From assembly GCF_039541235.1 (NCBI RefSeq), contig NZ_BAABFV010000002.1:620001-684000 (forward strand): DNA of 64,000 bases, in the 5' to 3' direction. This stretch comes from Kangiella marina. Its GTDB lineage: Bacteria; Pseudomonadota; Gammaproteobacteria; Enterobacterales; Kangiellaceae. Under the pieces are notes generated by a model. It did not search any database and was not told where the DNA came from. It saw only the letters and a list, made by a program, of their open reading frames with translations. Positions 8,272 through 17,049 of the stretch are shown piece after piece (within the stretch, counting starts at the first letter, position 1; the number at the start of each line of letters is the position of its first letter). A program made the translations under genes and the position numbers.

Positions 8272-8982
8272 GTGCGCGCAAAGGTATTAAGTTTTGTTCA
8301 GATGAAGGGCGGGGCTGGTAAAACCACCTTATGTACCAATATCGCATCGACTTTGTCCGACTCCGGTAAAGTTCTGATGATTGATACGGATGTCCCTCAG
8401 TGCTCTTTGCAAACATGGTTTGATATTCGAAATGAAAACTATGTTATTGAAAATCTTAATGTTTTAGTTGCAAAAAACGTTGCCCACCTTCAAAAACTGG
8501 TCCGTGATAATGTCAATGATTACGACTATATCCTTATTGACGGTCACCCTAGAATTACTAACCTTACCCGTGCCGTTATCATGCTTTCCGATATGGTGTT
8601 AATTCCAATGGCACCGTCTAAAGTTGAGGTGTGGTCCACAAAGCACTTGGCTGACATCATTAATGAAGCGAAACAACAGCATAAGAACTTAGAAGCACGC
8701 ATTTGCTGGAACCGTTATCGAGTGAGGACTAATTCAGCTGAAGATGTCGTTGCTGTGGCTAAAAAAGAGCTTGGTTTGGATGACTTTCAGACGAAGTTAG
8801 GTAATCGTGTAGCCTACTTAGACTCTTTTGCAGATGGTTTGACGGTTGCCGAATGGCACGATCCTGCTGCAAAACTTGAAATCTGGGCGCTAACCTCAAG
8901 CATTGAACGCTTGTTGGCTTCGCAAAAATCGAACCGGATGAAGACAGAAGCCCAAGTTGATAAGTTTGTTAAATCAAAATAA
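8272..8982 (+). CDS. Orphan ParA/MinD-family ATPase
   Basis: A 236-residue P-loop ATPase of the ParA superfamily. The deviant Walker A motif KGGAGKTT (residues 12-19, signature Lys12) lies near the N-terminus, followed by MIDTDVPQCSLQTW and the Walker B-like YDYILIDGHPR. The GTG start is supported by AAGGAG 7 bases upstream. The protein lacks the N-terminal DNA-binding extension of large plasmid ParA proteins and no parB follows, so it is not a standard partition pair. Such orphan ATPases often position cellular machines. Being next to pilus genes, it might act on pili, but a separate promoter and a terminator between them argue against tight coupling. The substrate is unknown. Confidence 0.8.
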   Translation: MRAKVLSFVQMKGGAGKTTLCTNIASTLSDSGKVLMIDTDVPQCSLQTWFDIRNENYVIENLNVLVAKNVAHLQKLVRDNVNDYDYILIDGHPRITNLTRAVIMLSDMVLIPMAPSKVEVWSTKHLADIINEAKQQHKNLEARICWNRYRVRTNSAEDVVAVAKKELGLDDFQTKLGNRVAYLDSFADGLTVAEWHDPAAKLEIWALTSSIERLLASQKSNRMKTEAQVDKFVKSK

Positions 8983-8996
8983 GTATGGATTAATGC

Positions 8997-9025
8997 TTGA
9001 CCCAGCATAACAATTGAATTATGTT
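8997..9025 (+). promoter_or_regulatory. Probable promoter of the trpL-aroF-trp operon
   Basis: TTGACC (8997-9002), a 17-base spacer and TATGTT (9020-9025) make a good sigma-70 match. It would start transcription near 9032, almost at the first leader ATG, leaving hardly any 5' untranslated region. A weaker alternative is TTGATA at 8957-8962 with TAAGTA at 8980-8985. A GTTAAC core overlaps the -10 element, but the arms do not match the TrpR operator well. Confidence 0.5.
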
Positions 9026-9032
9026 AACACCC

Positions 9033-9080
9033 ATGAAAACTTTATATGTAAAAAACATTTGGTGGTGGCACGTTACTTAA
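9033..9080 (+). CDS. trpL: First Trp leader peptide (trpL1)
   Basis: A 15-codon reading frame encoding MKTLYVKNIWWWHVT. Three consecutive TGG codons (9060-9068) lie just before a hairpin and an attenuator, the defining arrangement of a ribosome-mediated trp leader. No Shine-Dalgarno sequence is visible, and an in-frame ATG at 9021 could add four residues. The stop codon sits in the loop of the 1:2 hairpin (core 9071-9086), so a ribosome finishing the peptide would cover segment 2 and allow termination, whereas stalling at the Trp codons would free it. Confidence 0.8.
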   Translation: MKTLYVKNIWWWHVT

Positions 9081-9153
9081 GTAGCGGGCTTCTTTGCGTT
9101 TTTTACAAAAGCAAAATAGAATTTCTAAAGCCCGCACTGTGCGGGCTTTTTTT
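9067..9153 (+). terminator. Transcription attenuator 1 of the trp operon
   Basis: Alternative structures are visible. The 1:2 hairpin is CGTTAC (9071-9076) with GTAGCG (9081-9086), extendable to 9067-9090. The 2:3 antiterminator is GCGGGCTT (9084-9091) with AAGCCCGC (9128-9135). The 3:4 terminator is AAAGCCCGCA (9127-9136) with TGCGGGCTTT (9140-9149), followed by T residues to 9153. Segments 2 and 4 share GCGGGCTT, so the structures are mutually exclusive. This is standard ribosome-mediated attenuation in response to charged tRNA-Trp. Confidence 0.8.
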
Positions 9154-9203
9154 ATGCCTAATTTTTTATAACTTTTTGATAGATAAAACCAAGGTAAACG
9201 AAC

Positions 9204-9263
9204 ATGACGATAATCAGCTTAGCTAAAACATCAAGTCAACATCAATGGTGGTGGATCTGCTAG
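9204..9263 (+). CDS. trpL: Second Trp leader peptide (trpL2)
   Basis: A 19-codon frame encoding MTIISLAKTSSQHQWWWIC. It has three consecutive TGG codons (9246-9254) two codons before the stop and a good Shine-Dalgarno element (AAGG at 9191-9194, 9 bases from the ATG). It lies between attenuator 1 and attenuator 2. Apart from the WWW block it shows no close similarity to the first leader, so it is either an old duplication or an independent gain. Confidence 0.87.
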   Translation: MTIISLAKTSSQHQWWWIC

Positions 9264-9317
9264 GGCGGGTTATTGTCTATGAAATATGACAAAACCCGCC
9301 TTCGTGCGGGTTTTTTT
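9264..9317 (+). terminator. Transcription attenuator 2 of the trp operon
   Basis: The antiterminator is GGCGGGTT (9264-9271) with AACCCGCC (9293-9300), extended by TTGTC (9273-9277) with GACAA (9288-9292), about 13 pairs with one bulge. The competing terminator is AAAACCCGC (9291-9299) with GCGGGTTTT (9306-9314), with T residues to 9317. A clear 1:2 hairpin was not found here; masking of segment 2 by the ribosome at the stop codon (9261) may suffice. aroF begins 50 bases further on. Confidence 0.82.
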
Positions 9318-9367
9318 GTGTCTATAAAATTTTGAATTTAAATATTGATATTAAAAGGAAATGAACC

Positions 9368-10402
9368 ATGATTATTATTTTGAAACCAACAGCTACTGAA
9401 GCAGACGCTCAAGAAATCTTAAATCAGATTGAAGAGGCTGGGCTTAAGCCGCTACATATGCCAGGTGTTGAACGGACGGTTATTGGCGCTCTGGGTGATG
9501 AACGTATTTTACAGTCGCTGCACTTCGATAACCATCCTCAGGTTGAGCATTTAAAGCCCGTACTGAGTAAATATAAGTTGGTGAGTCGTGAAATTTATCC
9601 TCATGACACAGTTGTAAATGTTGGTAATACTCCAGTGGGTGGTGATCAATTTACGATTATGGCCGGGCCATGTGCTATCGAGAGCTATGAACAACTACTT
9701 GAAACCGCCAAACAAGTTAAGTCTTCAGGAGCAACCGTTTTGCGTGGCGGAGCTTTTAAGCCACGCACCAGCCCATATTCGTTCCAAGGCTTAGGTGTTG
9801 AAGGACTTAAAATCATGGAGCAGGTCGGTAAAGAAGTTGGTATGGATACGATCACTGAAATCATGGATGTGAATGACTTGGATGATGTTGCTCGTTACAC
9901 CTCGGCTTTCCAAATTGGCGCTCGCAATATGCAGAACTACACTCTTCTTAAAGCTGTCGGTGAAACCAAACATCCGGTGCTGCTAAAAAGAGGTTTGTCA
10001 GCGACTATAGAAGAGTTACTTTTAGCGGCGGAGTATATTGTTGCTACGGGCAATCCTTATGTCATGATTTGCGAACGTGGAATTCGAACCTTTGAGACAG
10101 CCACACGCAATACCTTAGATTTGAATGCTGTTGCTTATATCAAAGAGAAAAGCCACTTGCCGGTTATCGTCGATCCTTCGCACGGTACAGGTGTTAGAAC
10201 TTTAGTCGGTCCTATGGCTAAAGCTGGTGTGGCCTGCGGGGCTGATGGTTTAATCATTGAGTCTCACCGCAATCCTCGCGAATCTGTATCAGACGCAGCA
10301 CAGGCTTTATCGCCAGATGATTTTGCTCAATTAATGCAGCAGCTGATTCCGTTTATCAAAGCGAGCGGTAGAACCTATCAGGAGGCCCTCAATGCAAGTT
10401 AA
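9368..10402 (+). CDS. aroF: 3-deoxy-7-phosphoheptulonate synthase (DAHP synthase, type I beta)
   Basis: A 344-residue enzyme condensing phosphoenolpyruvate and erythrose 4-phosphate, the first step of the shikimate pathway. Residues 1 to about 75 form a ferredoxin-like regulatory domain ([18 protein letters not shown]...). The barrel follows with [39 protein letters not shown] and [10 protein letters not shown], all typical of the AroG/AroF beta subfamily. AAGGAA precedes the start. It is the first structural gene behind both Trp attenuators and overlaps trpE by 11 bases, so expression should follow tryptophan supply. Whether it is also feedback-inhibited cannot be read from the sequence. Confidence 0.95.
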   Translation: MIIILKPTATEADAQEILNQIEEAGLKPLHMPGVERTVIGALGDERILQSLHFDNHPQVEHLKPVLSKYKLVSREIYPHDTVVNVGNTPVGGDQFTIMAGPCAIESYEQLLETAKQVKSSGATVLRGGAFKPRTSPYSFQGLGVEGLKIMEQVGKEVGMDTITEIMDVNDLDDVARYTSAFQIGARNMQNYTLLKAVGETKHPVLLKRGLSATIEELLLAAEYIVATGNPYVMICERGIRTFETATRNTLDLNAVAYIKEKSHLPVIVDPSHGTGVRTLVGPMAKAGVACGADGLIIESHRNPRESVSDAAQALSPDDFAQLMQQLIPFIKASGRTYQEALNAS

Positions 10403-11960
10403 TACGTTAACTCGTAAGCTTCCGCTGAGTTTAAGCCCCTTTCAGGTTTACGGCGTCTTAGCCGATAAGGGGCAGATTAAGCATACTGCATTATTAGAAA
10501 CAGCCGAAGCGGGTACTCATCAACACCAAAAAAGCGTCATCATGGTGTCAGCGGCACTCCAAATCAAAGCGCTGGATAATAAGGTGACATTGACGGCTTT
10601 AAACCCAAATGGGCAGGAGCTACTTAAGACAATCAATGAGCTAGAGTCTCTTAACCATTCTTTTGAGGTCATTAAGGGTAGTCATGTAACAGAGTTAACT
10701 CTTACTAAAGCCCAATCCCTTAATGATGAAACTCTGAGACTTTCTCAAACCACGACGGTGTCGGTTCTACAGTACTTGCGGGATCTGCTCAAAAACGATA
10801 GCCATGCTGATAATGATAGCTCGATGCTCATCGGTGCTTTTAGCTATGAGCTGGTGGATCAGTATGAAGACTTGCCTGAGGTCAAGAAAGAGCAAGAAGA
10901 TTACTGCTTTTATGTGGCGGATCAGCTGGTAATACAGCAGCGTGATAGTCAGTCGGCAAAAATCGTGGTTAAAGGCTTTGGAACTAACGCTGATAACACG
11001 GTTCGTTTAGGCGTGGATCTAGAAAGTATTTATGATGTCTTAGTCACTCAGTCGTCTAGTGACCTTCTAAGCTTTAATGATAACCACGAAGCCGCCACTT
11101 TGGCGCTGAATATCTCTGATAATGATTATTATGAGTTTGTCGCATCTGCCAAAAAACGAATTATCAAAGGCGATATCTTTCAGGTGGTACTAGCTAGAAC
11201 ATTTAATGTTACCTGTTCAAATGCTTACAAAGCCTATGGAAAATTACGCTTAACCAATCCTTCACCTTACATGTATTTCATTAATTTTGGTGATAAAGAG
11301 CTTTTTGGCGCCAGTCCTGAGAGCGCCTTAAAAGTTAATCAGCAGCGTGATATCTACCTGTATCCTATAGCCGGTACTCGCAAGCGGGCGATTGATGGTT
11401 GTACAGGTGAGATTAATCATGACCAAGACTCGCGAATTGAGTTTGAACTGCTCGAAGACGAAAAAGAATCTGCAGAGCATATGATGCTGGTCGACTTGGC
11501 ACGGAATGATTTAGCCAAAGTGGTGGTCCCTGGAACGCGCCAAGTTACTCAGTTAAAACAAATCGTAAAGTACTCACACGTTCAACATATGGTTTCGGAA
11601 ATTAAAGGTGTGTTGCAGCCAGGTGTTGATTCCATCATTGCATACCGCGCCTGCGCCAACATGGGAACCTTAACCGGGGCACCAAAGATAAAAGCTATGG
11701 AGATCATTCGCCATCAAGAAGAAGTCGGGCGAGGGTATTATGGTGGAGCCGTTTGTGTTCTAAACGCCAATGATGAATTTGATAGCGCCATTATTATCCG
11801 CTCCGCTGTAGTCGCAGACGGAATGGCCAAAATAACCGCTGGTGCTGGTATTGTGCATGATTCTGAGCCACATTTAGAAGCTTTAGAAACGGTCAATAAA
11901 GCGAAAGCTGTGATTGATGCTTGCCGTTCTCAACCGCCTCAATCGGAGTTACTGTCATGA
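10392..11960 (+). CDS. trpE: Anthranilate synthase component I
   Basis: A 522-residue chorismate-utilising enzyme that makes anthranilate with ammonia delivered by TrpG. An AGGAGG site lies immediately before the ATG, which overlaps the end of aroF. The LLETAE segment near residue 35 corresponds to the tryptophan-binding LLES region of TrpE. The C-terminal catalytic domain contains IKGDIFQVVLAR, GASPESALKV, PIAGTRKRA, DLARNDLAKV and CANMGTLTGAPKIKAM, all expected. The stop overlaps the trpG start as ATGA, suggesting coupled translation of the two subunits. Confidence 0.96.
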   Translation: MQVNTLTRKLPLSLSPFQVYGVLADKGQIKHTALLETAEAGTHQHQKSVIMVSAALQIKALDNKVTLTALNPNGQELLKTINELESLNHSFEVIKGSHVTELTLTKAQSLNDETLRLSQTTTVSVLQYLRDLLKNDSHADNDSSMLIGAFSYELVDQYEDLPEVKKEQEDYCFYVADQLVIQQRDSQSAKIVVKGFGTNADNTVRLGVDLESIYDVLVTQSSSDLLSFNDNHEAATLALNISDNDYYEFVASAKKRIIKGDIFQVVLARTFNVTCSNAYKAYGKLRLTNPSPYMYFINFGDKELFGASPESALKVNQQRDIYLYPIAGTRKRAIDGCTGEINHDQDSRIEFELLEDEKESAEHMMLVDLARNDLAKVVVPGTRQVTQLKQIVKYSHVQHMVSEIKGVLQPGVDSIIAYRACANMGTLTGAPKIKAMEIIRHQEEVGRGYYGGAVCVLNANDEFDSAIIIRSAVVADGMAKITAGAGIVHDSEPHLEALETVNKAKAVIDACRSQPPQSELLS

Positions 11961-12571
11961 AAACATTGCTTATCGATAACTACGATTCGTTTATTTATAA
12001 CCTTAAATATGAACTAGAGCTTGCTGGAGGCGAAGTCATTGTCTGTCGTAATGATATACCTTACAGCGATCTGTTAAAGCTGACCAAGTCGGTCGATGCC
12101 GTGGTTATTTCTCCGGGGCCAGGAACGCCGCGTGAAGCAGGTCACTGCATCAAACTGGTTAAAGAAATTGCCAGTGAGAAGCCTATTTTAGGGGTCTGCC
12201 TTGGCCATCAGGTCATCATTGAAGCATTTGGCGGAAAGGTTGGCACAGCTAAAGAAATCGTTCACGGCAAAGCGGCGACTTTACAGTCTTTTCAGTCTGG
12301 TTTGCTGGATGTGTTGGGGGCAAAGATCACGGTGGCTCGCTACCACTCTCTTGCCGCAATAGAGCTGACCAATGATTTGCGAGTCGATGCTATTACTAGT
12401 GATGATGAAGTTATGGCGATATCACACATTGAGCATCATGTTTTTGGTCTTCAGTTTCATCCAGAAAGTATTATGACTCGTGACGGGACTAAGATTCTGA
12501 ATAACTTTATTGATTTGGCATTAAACAAAAAAATCAAAAAGGAAGGAGTGTCGTATGCTGAATTTGCTTGA
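11957..12571 (+). CDS. trpG: Anthranilate synthase component II (glutamine amidotransferase)
   Basis: A 204-residue class I glutamine amidotransferase. The ATG at 11957 overlaps the trpE stop and begins MKTLLIDNYDSFIYNL, the family's usual N-terminus. The catalytic triad is visible: Cys81 in GVCLGHQ, and the His and Glu of QFHPES. The PGPGTP oxyanion segment is also present. It supplies ammonia to TrpE. It overlaps trpD by 17 bases. It is separate rather than fused to TrpD. The family can also serve PabB, but the position makes the Trp role dominant. Confidence 0.95.
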   Translation: MKTLLIDNYDSFIYNLKYELELAGGEVIVCRNDIPYSDLLKLTKSVDAVVISPGPGTPREAGHCIKLVKEIASEKPILGVCLGHQVIIEAFGGKVGTAKEIVHGKAATLQSFQSGLLDVLGAKITVARYHSLAAIELTNDLRVDAITSDDEVMAISHIEHHVFGLQFHPESIMTRDGTKILNNFIDLALNKKIKKEGVSYAEFA

Positions 12572-13562
12572 GAATGTGTATCAAGGTCAGCACCTGAACT
12601 TTGAGCAGGCTAGCATGTCTTTCCGACAAGTATTGCAGGGTGATATAGAACTACCTGTCGTTGCAGCAATGTTAGCGGCACTAAAAACGAAAGGGGAGAC
12701 TGTTGAAGAGATTGCTGGCGCTGCCGCAGCTTTGCGTCAGGAAGCTCAATACTTCCCTCCATGCGAATACTCAGTTAGCGATTGTTGTGGTACCGGCGGC
12801 GATGGGTTGAACACAATTAATGTATCTACCCTAGTAGCGATTGTAGCTGCGTGTGCAGGCGTTAAAATTGTCAAGCATGGTAATCGCTCTGTATCTTCAA
12901 AGTGTGGCTCTGCGGACCTGATGGAGCAGCTCGGTGTCAAAATTGATTTGGATGCTGCCACAAGTAAAGCGTTGCTTGATGATGCAAACTTTTGCTTTTT
13001 GTACGCGCCCGATTATCACCAAGGAGTAAGGCATGTGATGCCAGTTAGACGCTCACTGAAAACCCGTACTATTTTCAACTTGATTGGCCCTCTGGCAAAC
13101 CCCGCCTTACCTGATACCCAGTTGCTTGGCGTGTATGATGAGCAGTATTTGGAGCCGTTTGCAAAGATTCTAGATTTACTGGGTACTAAGAGAGCTTTGA
13201 TTGTTCATGGCTCGGGCTTGGATGAAATTGCAGTCCACGGTCCAACCAAAGCCGTATCATTGAATCATGGTGTGATAGAAAGCTTTGAGCTTACGCCAGA
13301 AGACTTTTCAGCTAAGCGCCATGATTTAGCGGCGATTCAAGTGTCTGAAGGCGTCGATAATGTTACGGCGGCTCTTCAGCTTTTGAGTGGTGACGCGCCA
13401 GAAGCCCATGTTGATATGGTTGCGGTTAATTGCTCCGCACTATTAGTGCTTAATGGTCTCGCGCAAGACTTTAAAGAAGGTTACACCAAGGCAAAACACA
13501 TTATTCAAAGTGGTCAAGGCTTGAGTCATCTGAATACAATTAAGGAGCTATCAAATGGTTAA
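12555..13562 (+). CDS. trpD: Anthranilate phosphoribosyltransferase
   Basis: A 335-residue enzyme that transfers phosphoribose from PRPP to anthranilate. The signature DCCGTGGDGLNTINVST and the KHGNRSVSSKCGSADLMEQLG segment form the PRPP and anthranilate sites; RRSLKTRTIFNLIGPLANP is also typical. The start lies inside the end of trpG, preceded by GGAAGGAGTG. It overlaps trpCF by 8 bases. Length is normal for the family. Confidence 0.96.
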   Translation: MLNLLENVYQGQHLNFEQASMSFRQVLQGDIELPVVAAMLAALKTKGETVEEIAGAAAALRQEAQYFPPCEYSVSDCCGTGGDGLNTINVSTLVAIVAACAGVKIVKHGNRSVSSKCGSADLMEQLGVKIDLDAATSKALLDDANFCFLYAPDYHQGVRHVMPVRRSLKTRTIFNLIGPLANPALPDTQLLGVYDEQYLEPFAKILDLLGTKRALIVHGSGLDEIAVHGPTKAVSLNHGVIESFELTPEDFSAKRHDLAAIQVSEGVDNVTAALQLLSGDAPEAHVDMVAVNCSALLVLNGLAQDFKEGYTKAKHIIQSGQGLSHLNTIKELSNG

Positions 13563-14946
13563 TGTGTTACAAGCCATTGTGGAGCATCGCCGTGAAACTC
13601 TAGCTAATAGCCCTGACGTGACTGGCTTAGTGCCTAGCGTCAAAAGTTTTTATGATGCGCTGAAGCAGCCTCACTTTGGTTTTATTATGGAATGCAAGAT
13701 GGCATCGCCCTCAAAAGGTTTGATTCGAGAGGATTTCAACCTTGAACAGATTGTGCCAATTTATAATCAGTATGCTGATGCCATTTCAGTCCTCACGGAA
13801 GACCGTTTTTTTCGCGGCAGTTACGCAAACCTAAAGTATGTCAGCGAGCATACGGATAAACCCGTTTTATGCAAAGACTTTATCTTAGAGCCTAAGCAGG
13901 TTCGACAGGCACGATTTTATGGCGCTGATGCGATTTTATTAATGCTTTCAGTACTTAATGACCATGAATATAAGGCTTGCCAAAAAGAAGCGGAAAAATA
14001 TGATCTCGATATTTTAACGGAAATCCATGACGAAAAAGAACTTGAGCGAGCCTTACAACTCGGTGCAAAAATCATTGGCGTTAATAACCGCAACCTTAAA
14101 GATTTAAGCATTGACCTGAGTCATACGGCGCGTTTAGTGGGGCGAATTCCTAGTGAAACAGTGGTAGTGACTGAGTCTGGTATTTCGACTCATGACGATG
14201 TGTTGACGCTTTCGCCGCTTGCTGACGCTTGTTTAGTTGGTAGTAGCTTAATGAGTCAGCGCGATTTAGATCGTGCGGCAAAACAGTTAGTGTATGGCGA
14301 TATTAAAATTTGCGGTGTTAAAGACCAGTCGGCTGCCAATATCGTTAAAGAAATGCCTGCGTCTACATTGGGTGTGATTTTTGCTGAGAAGTCTCCACGG
14401 AAAGTCAGTGAGAAAGTGGCTACAAAGCAGCCGCTAGTCGGTGTTTTTCAAAACCACTCAACCGAGCAAGTCAAAAGCTTTGTTGAGCAATATGATTTGT
14501 CAGGAGTTCAATTGCATGGTGATGAGTCTGTGGAGTATGTTGAGGAATTAAAGCCACTGTTACCAGAAAGCTGCTTTGTATCGAAAGTGGTTTCTGTTCA
14601 GGCCGGAGCTAGTCTTCCGGTTATACCTGAGTATGCCGTGGATGAAATTTTGCTGGATACTCAGGTGGGTAGCGTCAAGGGGGGAACCGGAGAAACCTTT
14701 GATTGGTCGATAATTTCGCAGTTAAAGGAACAGTACCCCCAGTTCAAGTTTCGTATCGCTGGTGGCGTTACACCTGATAATATTGGTGAGCTCAAGTCAC
14801 GCGGAGTAAGTGCTATTGATGTCTGTGGTGGCACTGAGGATTCTCCCGGCGTTAAGTCACCGCAAAAAATAAAGCAGCTCTTTGCGAATGCTAGAGCAAT
14901 ATCTGGACGAAGCCGTCATAACGGCAGTCAGCCAGAAACGGTATAG
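13555..14946 (+). CDS. trpCF: Bifunctional indole-3-glycerol phosphate synthase / phosphoribosylanthranilate isomerase
   Basis: A 463-residue fusion of two TIM barrels that catalyse consecutive steps from phosphoribosylanthranilate to indole-glycerol phosphate. Residues 1 to about 250 are TrpC (FIMECKMASPSKGLI, LCKDFILEPKQVRQAR, IIGVNNRNLKDLSIDL, VTESGISTHDDV). From about 253 TrpF follows (IKICGVKDQSAA, VGVFQNHS, GVQLHGDES, GGTGETFDW, RIAGGVTPDN). The fusion is the enterobacterial-type order. The gene overlaps trpD and is followed by trpB after 9 bases. Confidence 0.96.
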   Translation: MVNVLQAIVEHRRETLANSPDVTGLVPSVKSFYDALKQPHFGFIMECKMASPSKGLIREDFNLEQIVPIYNQYADAISVLTEDRFFRGSYANLKYVSEHTDKPVLCKDFILEPKQVRQARFYGADAILLMLSVLNDHEYKACQKEAEKYDLDILTEIHDEKELERALQLGAKIIGVNNRNLKDLSIDLSHTARLVGRIPSETVVVTESGISTHDDVLTLSPLADACLVGSSLMSQRDLDRAAKQLVYGDIKICGVKDQSAANIVKEMPASTLGVIFAEKSPRKVSEKVATKQPLVGVFQNHSTEQVKSFVEQYDLSGVQLHGDESVEYVEELKPLLPESCFVSKVVSVQAGASLPVIPEYAVDEILLDTQVGSVKGGTGETFDWSIISQLKEQYPQFKFRIAGGVTPDNIGELKSRGVSAIDVCGGTEDSPGVKSPQKIKQLFANARAISGRSRHNGSQPETV

Positions 14947-14955
14947 AGGTTTACG

Positions 14956-16173
14956 ATGTCATTAAAAGAGAATGAGTCAACACAGTTTGAATATAACGGT
15001 GCCTACATAGGGCAGTATGGGGGACAGTTTGTTCCACAGATTTTAGTTCCAGCGTTAGAGCAGTTAGAACAAGCTTTTGAAAGTGCGATTACTGATGAGG
15101 CGTTTTTAGATGAGCTGAATCAGCTTTTGAGTAACTATGCCGGAAGGCCGACACCGCTGACCGAATGTAAAACTTTTGGCCGAACTGAAAACTGCCGAGT
15201 TTTCCTAAAGCGCGAAGATTTATTGCATGGTGGTGCACACAAAACCAATCAAGTGTTAGCACAAGCTTTATTGGCAAAAAGGATGGGTAAGACACGAATC
15301 ATTGCTGAAACTGGAGCCGGTCAACATGGCGTAGCGACAGCGCTTGCCTGTGCGCTACTCGGTCTTAAAGTGACGGTTTACATGGGCAAGAAAGATTGTG
15401 ACCGCCAAGCCCCAAACGTTTTCAGAATGCGCTTGATGGGTGCCGAGGTGATTCCTGTGGATAACGGCAGCGCGAGTTTAAAAGATGCAATCAATGAAGC
15501 CTTGAGAGACTGGGCGGCGAGTTATGATGATACCCACTATTTGCTGGGGACAGCCGCGGGACCACACCCTTTTCCAAAAATGGTGAAGCGCTTTCAGCAA
15601 GTGATTGGCGAGGAAGCTAAAAAGCAAATGCTAGAGCAAACCGGGCAACTGCCGGATGCGGTTATTGCTTGTGTCGGTGGAGGCTCTAACGCGATTGGTA
15701 TTTTCGCTGACTTCATCAAAGATAAGCAGGTTAAGTTGATTGGTGTCGAGCCGGCAGGACATGGCTTGGATTCGGATGCCCATGGTGCAACCTTGTTAAG
15801 AGGTACCGAAGGTATTATTCATGGCTCCAGAACGCATATTCTGCAAACCGAGGAAGGGCAAATTCGTGAGTCTCACTCGGTGTCTGCTGGACTGGATTAC
15901 CCTGCAGTGGGTCCTGAGCATGTGCACCTTATGACTAGTGGGCGAGCGGAGTACGTTGGAATTACGGATGAGGAAGCGTTGCAGGCGTTTCAGGATTTAT
16001 CGCACGCAGAGGGAATTATCCCAGCACTGGAATCGTCGCATGCTTTGGCGTATGCGAAAAAATTAAGTGAGGAAATGACCAAGCCCACGGTGTTATTGGT
16101 AAACCTGTCGGGGCGTGGTGATAAAGATTTAAGTCACGTCATGAGTATTTTAGAGCAGGGTAAAGAGGCCTAG
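14956..16173 (+). CDS. trpB: Tryptophan synthase beta subunit
   Basis: A 405-residue PLP enzyme joining indole and serine. The PLP Schiff-base lysine is Lys96 in HGGAHKTNQ. The motifs [26 protein letters not shown] and LSGRGDKDL are all intact. The N-terminal [14 protein letters not shown] is typical of TrpB1. It works as an alpha2-beta2 complex with TrpA, whose gene starts within 15 bases of the stop. Confidence 0.97.
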   Translation: MSLKENESTQFEYNGAYIGQYGGQFVPQILVPALEQLEQAFESAITDEAFLDELNQLLSNYAGRPTPLTECKTFGRTENCRVFLKREDLLHGGAHKTNQVLAQALLAKRMGKTRIIAETGAGQHGVATALACALLGLKVTVYMGKKDCDRQAPNVFRMRLMGAEVIPVDNGSASLKDAINEALRDWAASYDDTHYLLGTAAGPHPFPKMVKRFQQVIGEEAKKQMLEQTGQLPDAVIACVGGGSNAIGIFADFIKDKQVKLIGVEPAGHGLDSDAHGATLLRGTEGIIHGSRTHILQTEEGQIRESHSVSAGLDYPAVGPEHVHLMTSGRAEYVGITDEEALQAFQDLSHAEGIIPALESSHALAYAKKLSEEMTKPTVLLVNLSGRGDKDLSHVMSILEQGKEA

Positions 16174-16186
16174 CATGGGAGCGAAT

Positions 16187-17008
16187 ATGCGTTATCAAAA
16201 TATGTTCAATAAAGTGTCTTCCAGTAATCATCTGGCTTACATCCCGTTTGTTATTGTTGGTGATCCTAACGAAGAACTGTCGCTGCAAATTATTGATCAG
16301 CTGGTTGAAAATGGTGCTGATGGGTTAGAGCTAGGTTTGGCCTTTTCAGATCCTGTGGCTGATGGACCTGTCATCCAGCAGGCTGCTCTGAGGCCGTTGG
16401 CAAATCATTTTTCGATCAAATCAGGTTTAAGCCTAATCGGTAAAGTTCGAGCTAAATACCCAGAGTTACCCATTGGCTTGTTAACTTATGCCAATTTGGT
16501 CTTTGCACAAGGCATTGAAAGCTTCTTTAATCAATGCCATGAGGTCGGTATCGACTCAGTGCTAGTGGCAGACTGCCCGGTGAAAGAGTCGCAGTTATTC
16601 GCTGCTAAAGCTGATGCATGCGGTGTACAGCTGGTTTTTATTGCCCCGCCAGATGCGAGTGATGACACGTTACGCCAGATTGCTGAGCATAGTAAAGGCT
16701 ACACCTATGTACTCAGCCGAAAAGGCATTACCGGTACTGAAGTGGCGGCAACTCAAGCAAAAACCGACTTCTTAGGTAAGTTAAAAGCCTTTAATAGTCC
16801 GCCGTTGGTACAAGGTTTCGGTATTTCAGAGCCGAAACACGTATTTGATGCGGCGAATGCTGGCGTCGATGGAATTATTACCGGCTCAGCCATAGTTAAC
16901 TTGATCAATCAACATTATAATAGCCCTCAAATCATGCTAGAGCAGATTGGCGACTATGTACGATCAATTGCTCAAGCTGCACACACAGACCACGCCAACA
17001 CAGCTTAG
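16187..17008 (+). CDS. trpA: Tryptophan synthase alpha subunit
   Basis: A 273-residue TIM-barrel lyase that cleaves indole-glycerol phosphate and channels indole to TrpB. The catalytic Glu lies in GLELGLAFSDPVADGP and the second acid in VLVADCPVKES; the phosphate site is QGFGISEPKH plus ITGSAIV. I chose the ATG at 16187, giving MRYQNMF like other TrpA N-termini, with GGGAG 5 bases upstream; ATG at 16175 would add four residues and is possible. It is followed by the yfcL-like gene after 41 bases with no terminator. Confidence 0.94.
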   Translation: MRYQNMFNKVSSSNHLAYIPFVIVGDPNEELSLQIIDQLVENGADGLELGLAFSDPVADGPVIQQAALRPLANHFSIKSGLSLIGKVRAKYPELPIGLLTYANLVFAQGIESFFNQCHEVGIDSVLVADCPVKESQLFAAKADACGVQLVFIAPPDASDDTLRQIAEHSKGYTYVLSRKGITGTEVAATQAKTDFLGKLKAFNSPPLVQGFGISEPKHVFDAANAGVDGIITGSAIVNLINQHYNSPQIMLEQIGDYVRSIAQAAHTDHANTA

Positions 17009-17049
17009 TGCTGGTCTGGTCTTAATTATGTTGAAGAAGAGAGTGGGTT

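Noticed and set aside
9018-9032. Possible TrpR operator around GTTAAC in the trp promoter
   Set aside because: Only the 6-base core agrees; the flanking arms lack the CTAG/ACTAG elements of known TrpR sites.
9014-9226. 70-codon open frame across the trp leader region
   Set aside because: It is in another frame from both WWW leader peptides and crosses the terminator stem of attenuator 1; no start signal or family resemblance.
13555-14946. Possible frameshift joining trpC and trpF
   Set aside because: Both barrels are complete and in one frame; the trpCF fusion is normal in gammaproteobacteria.
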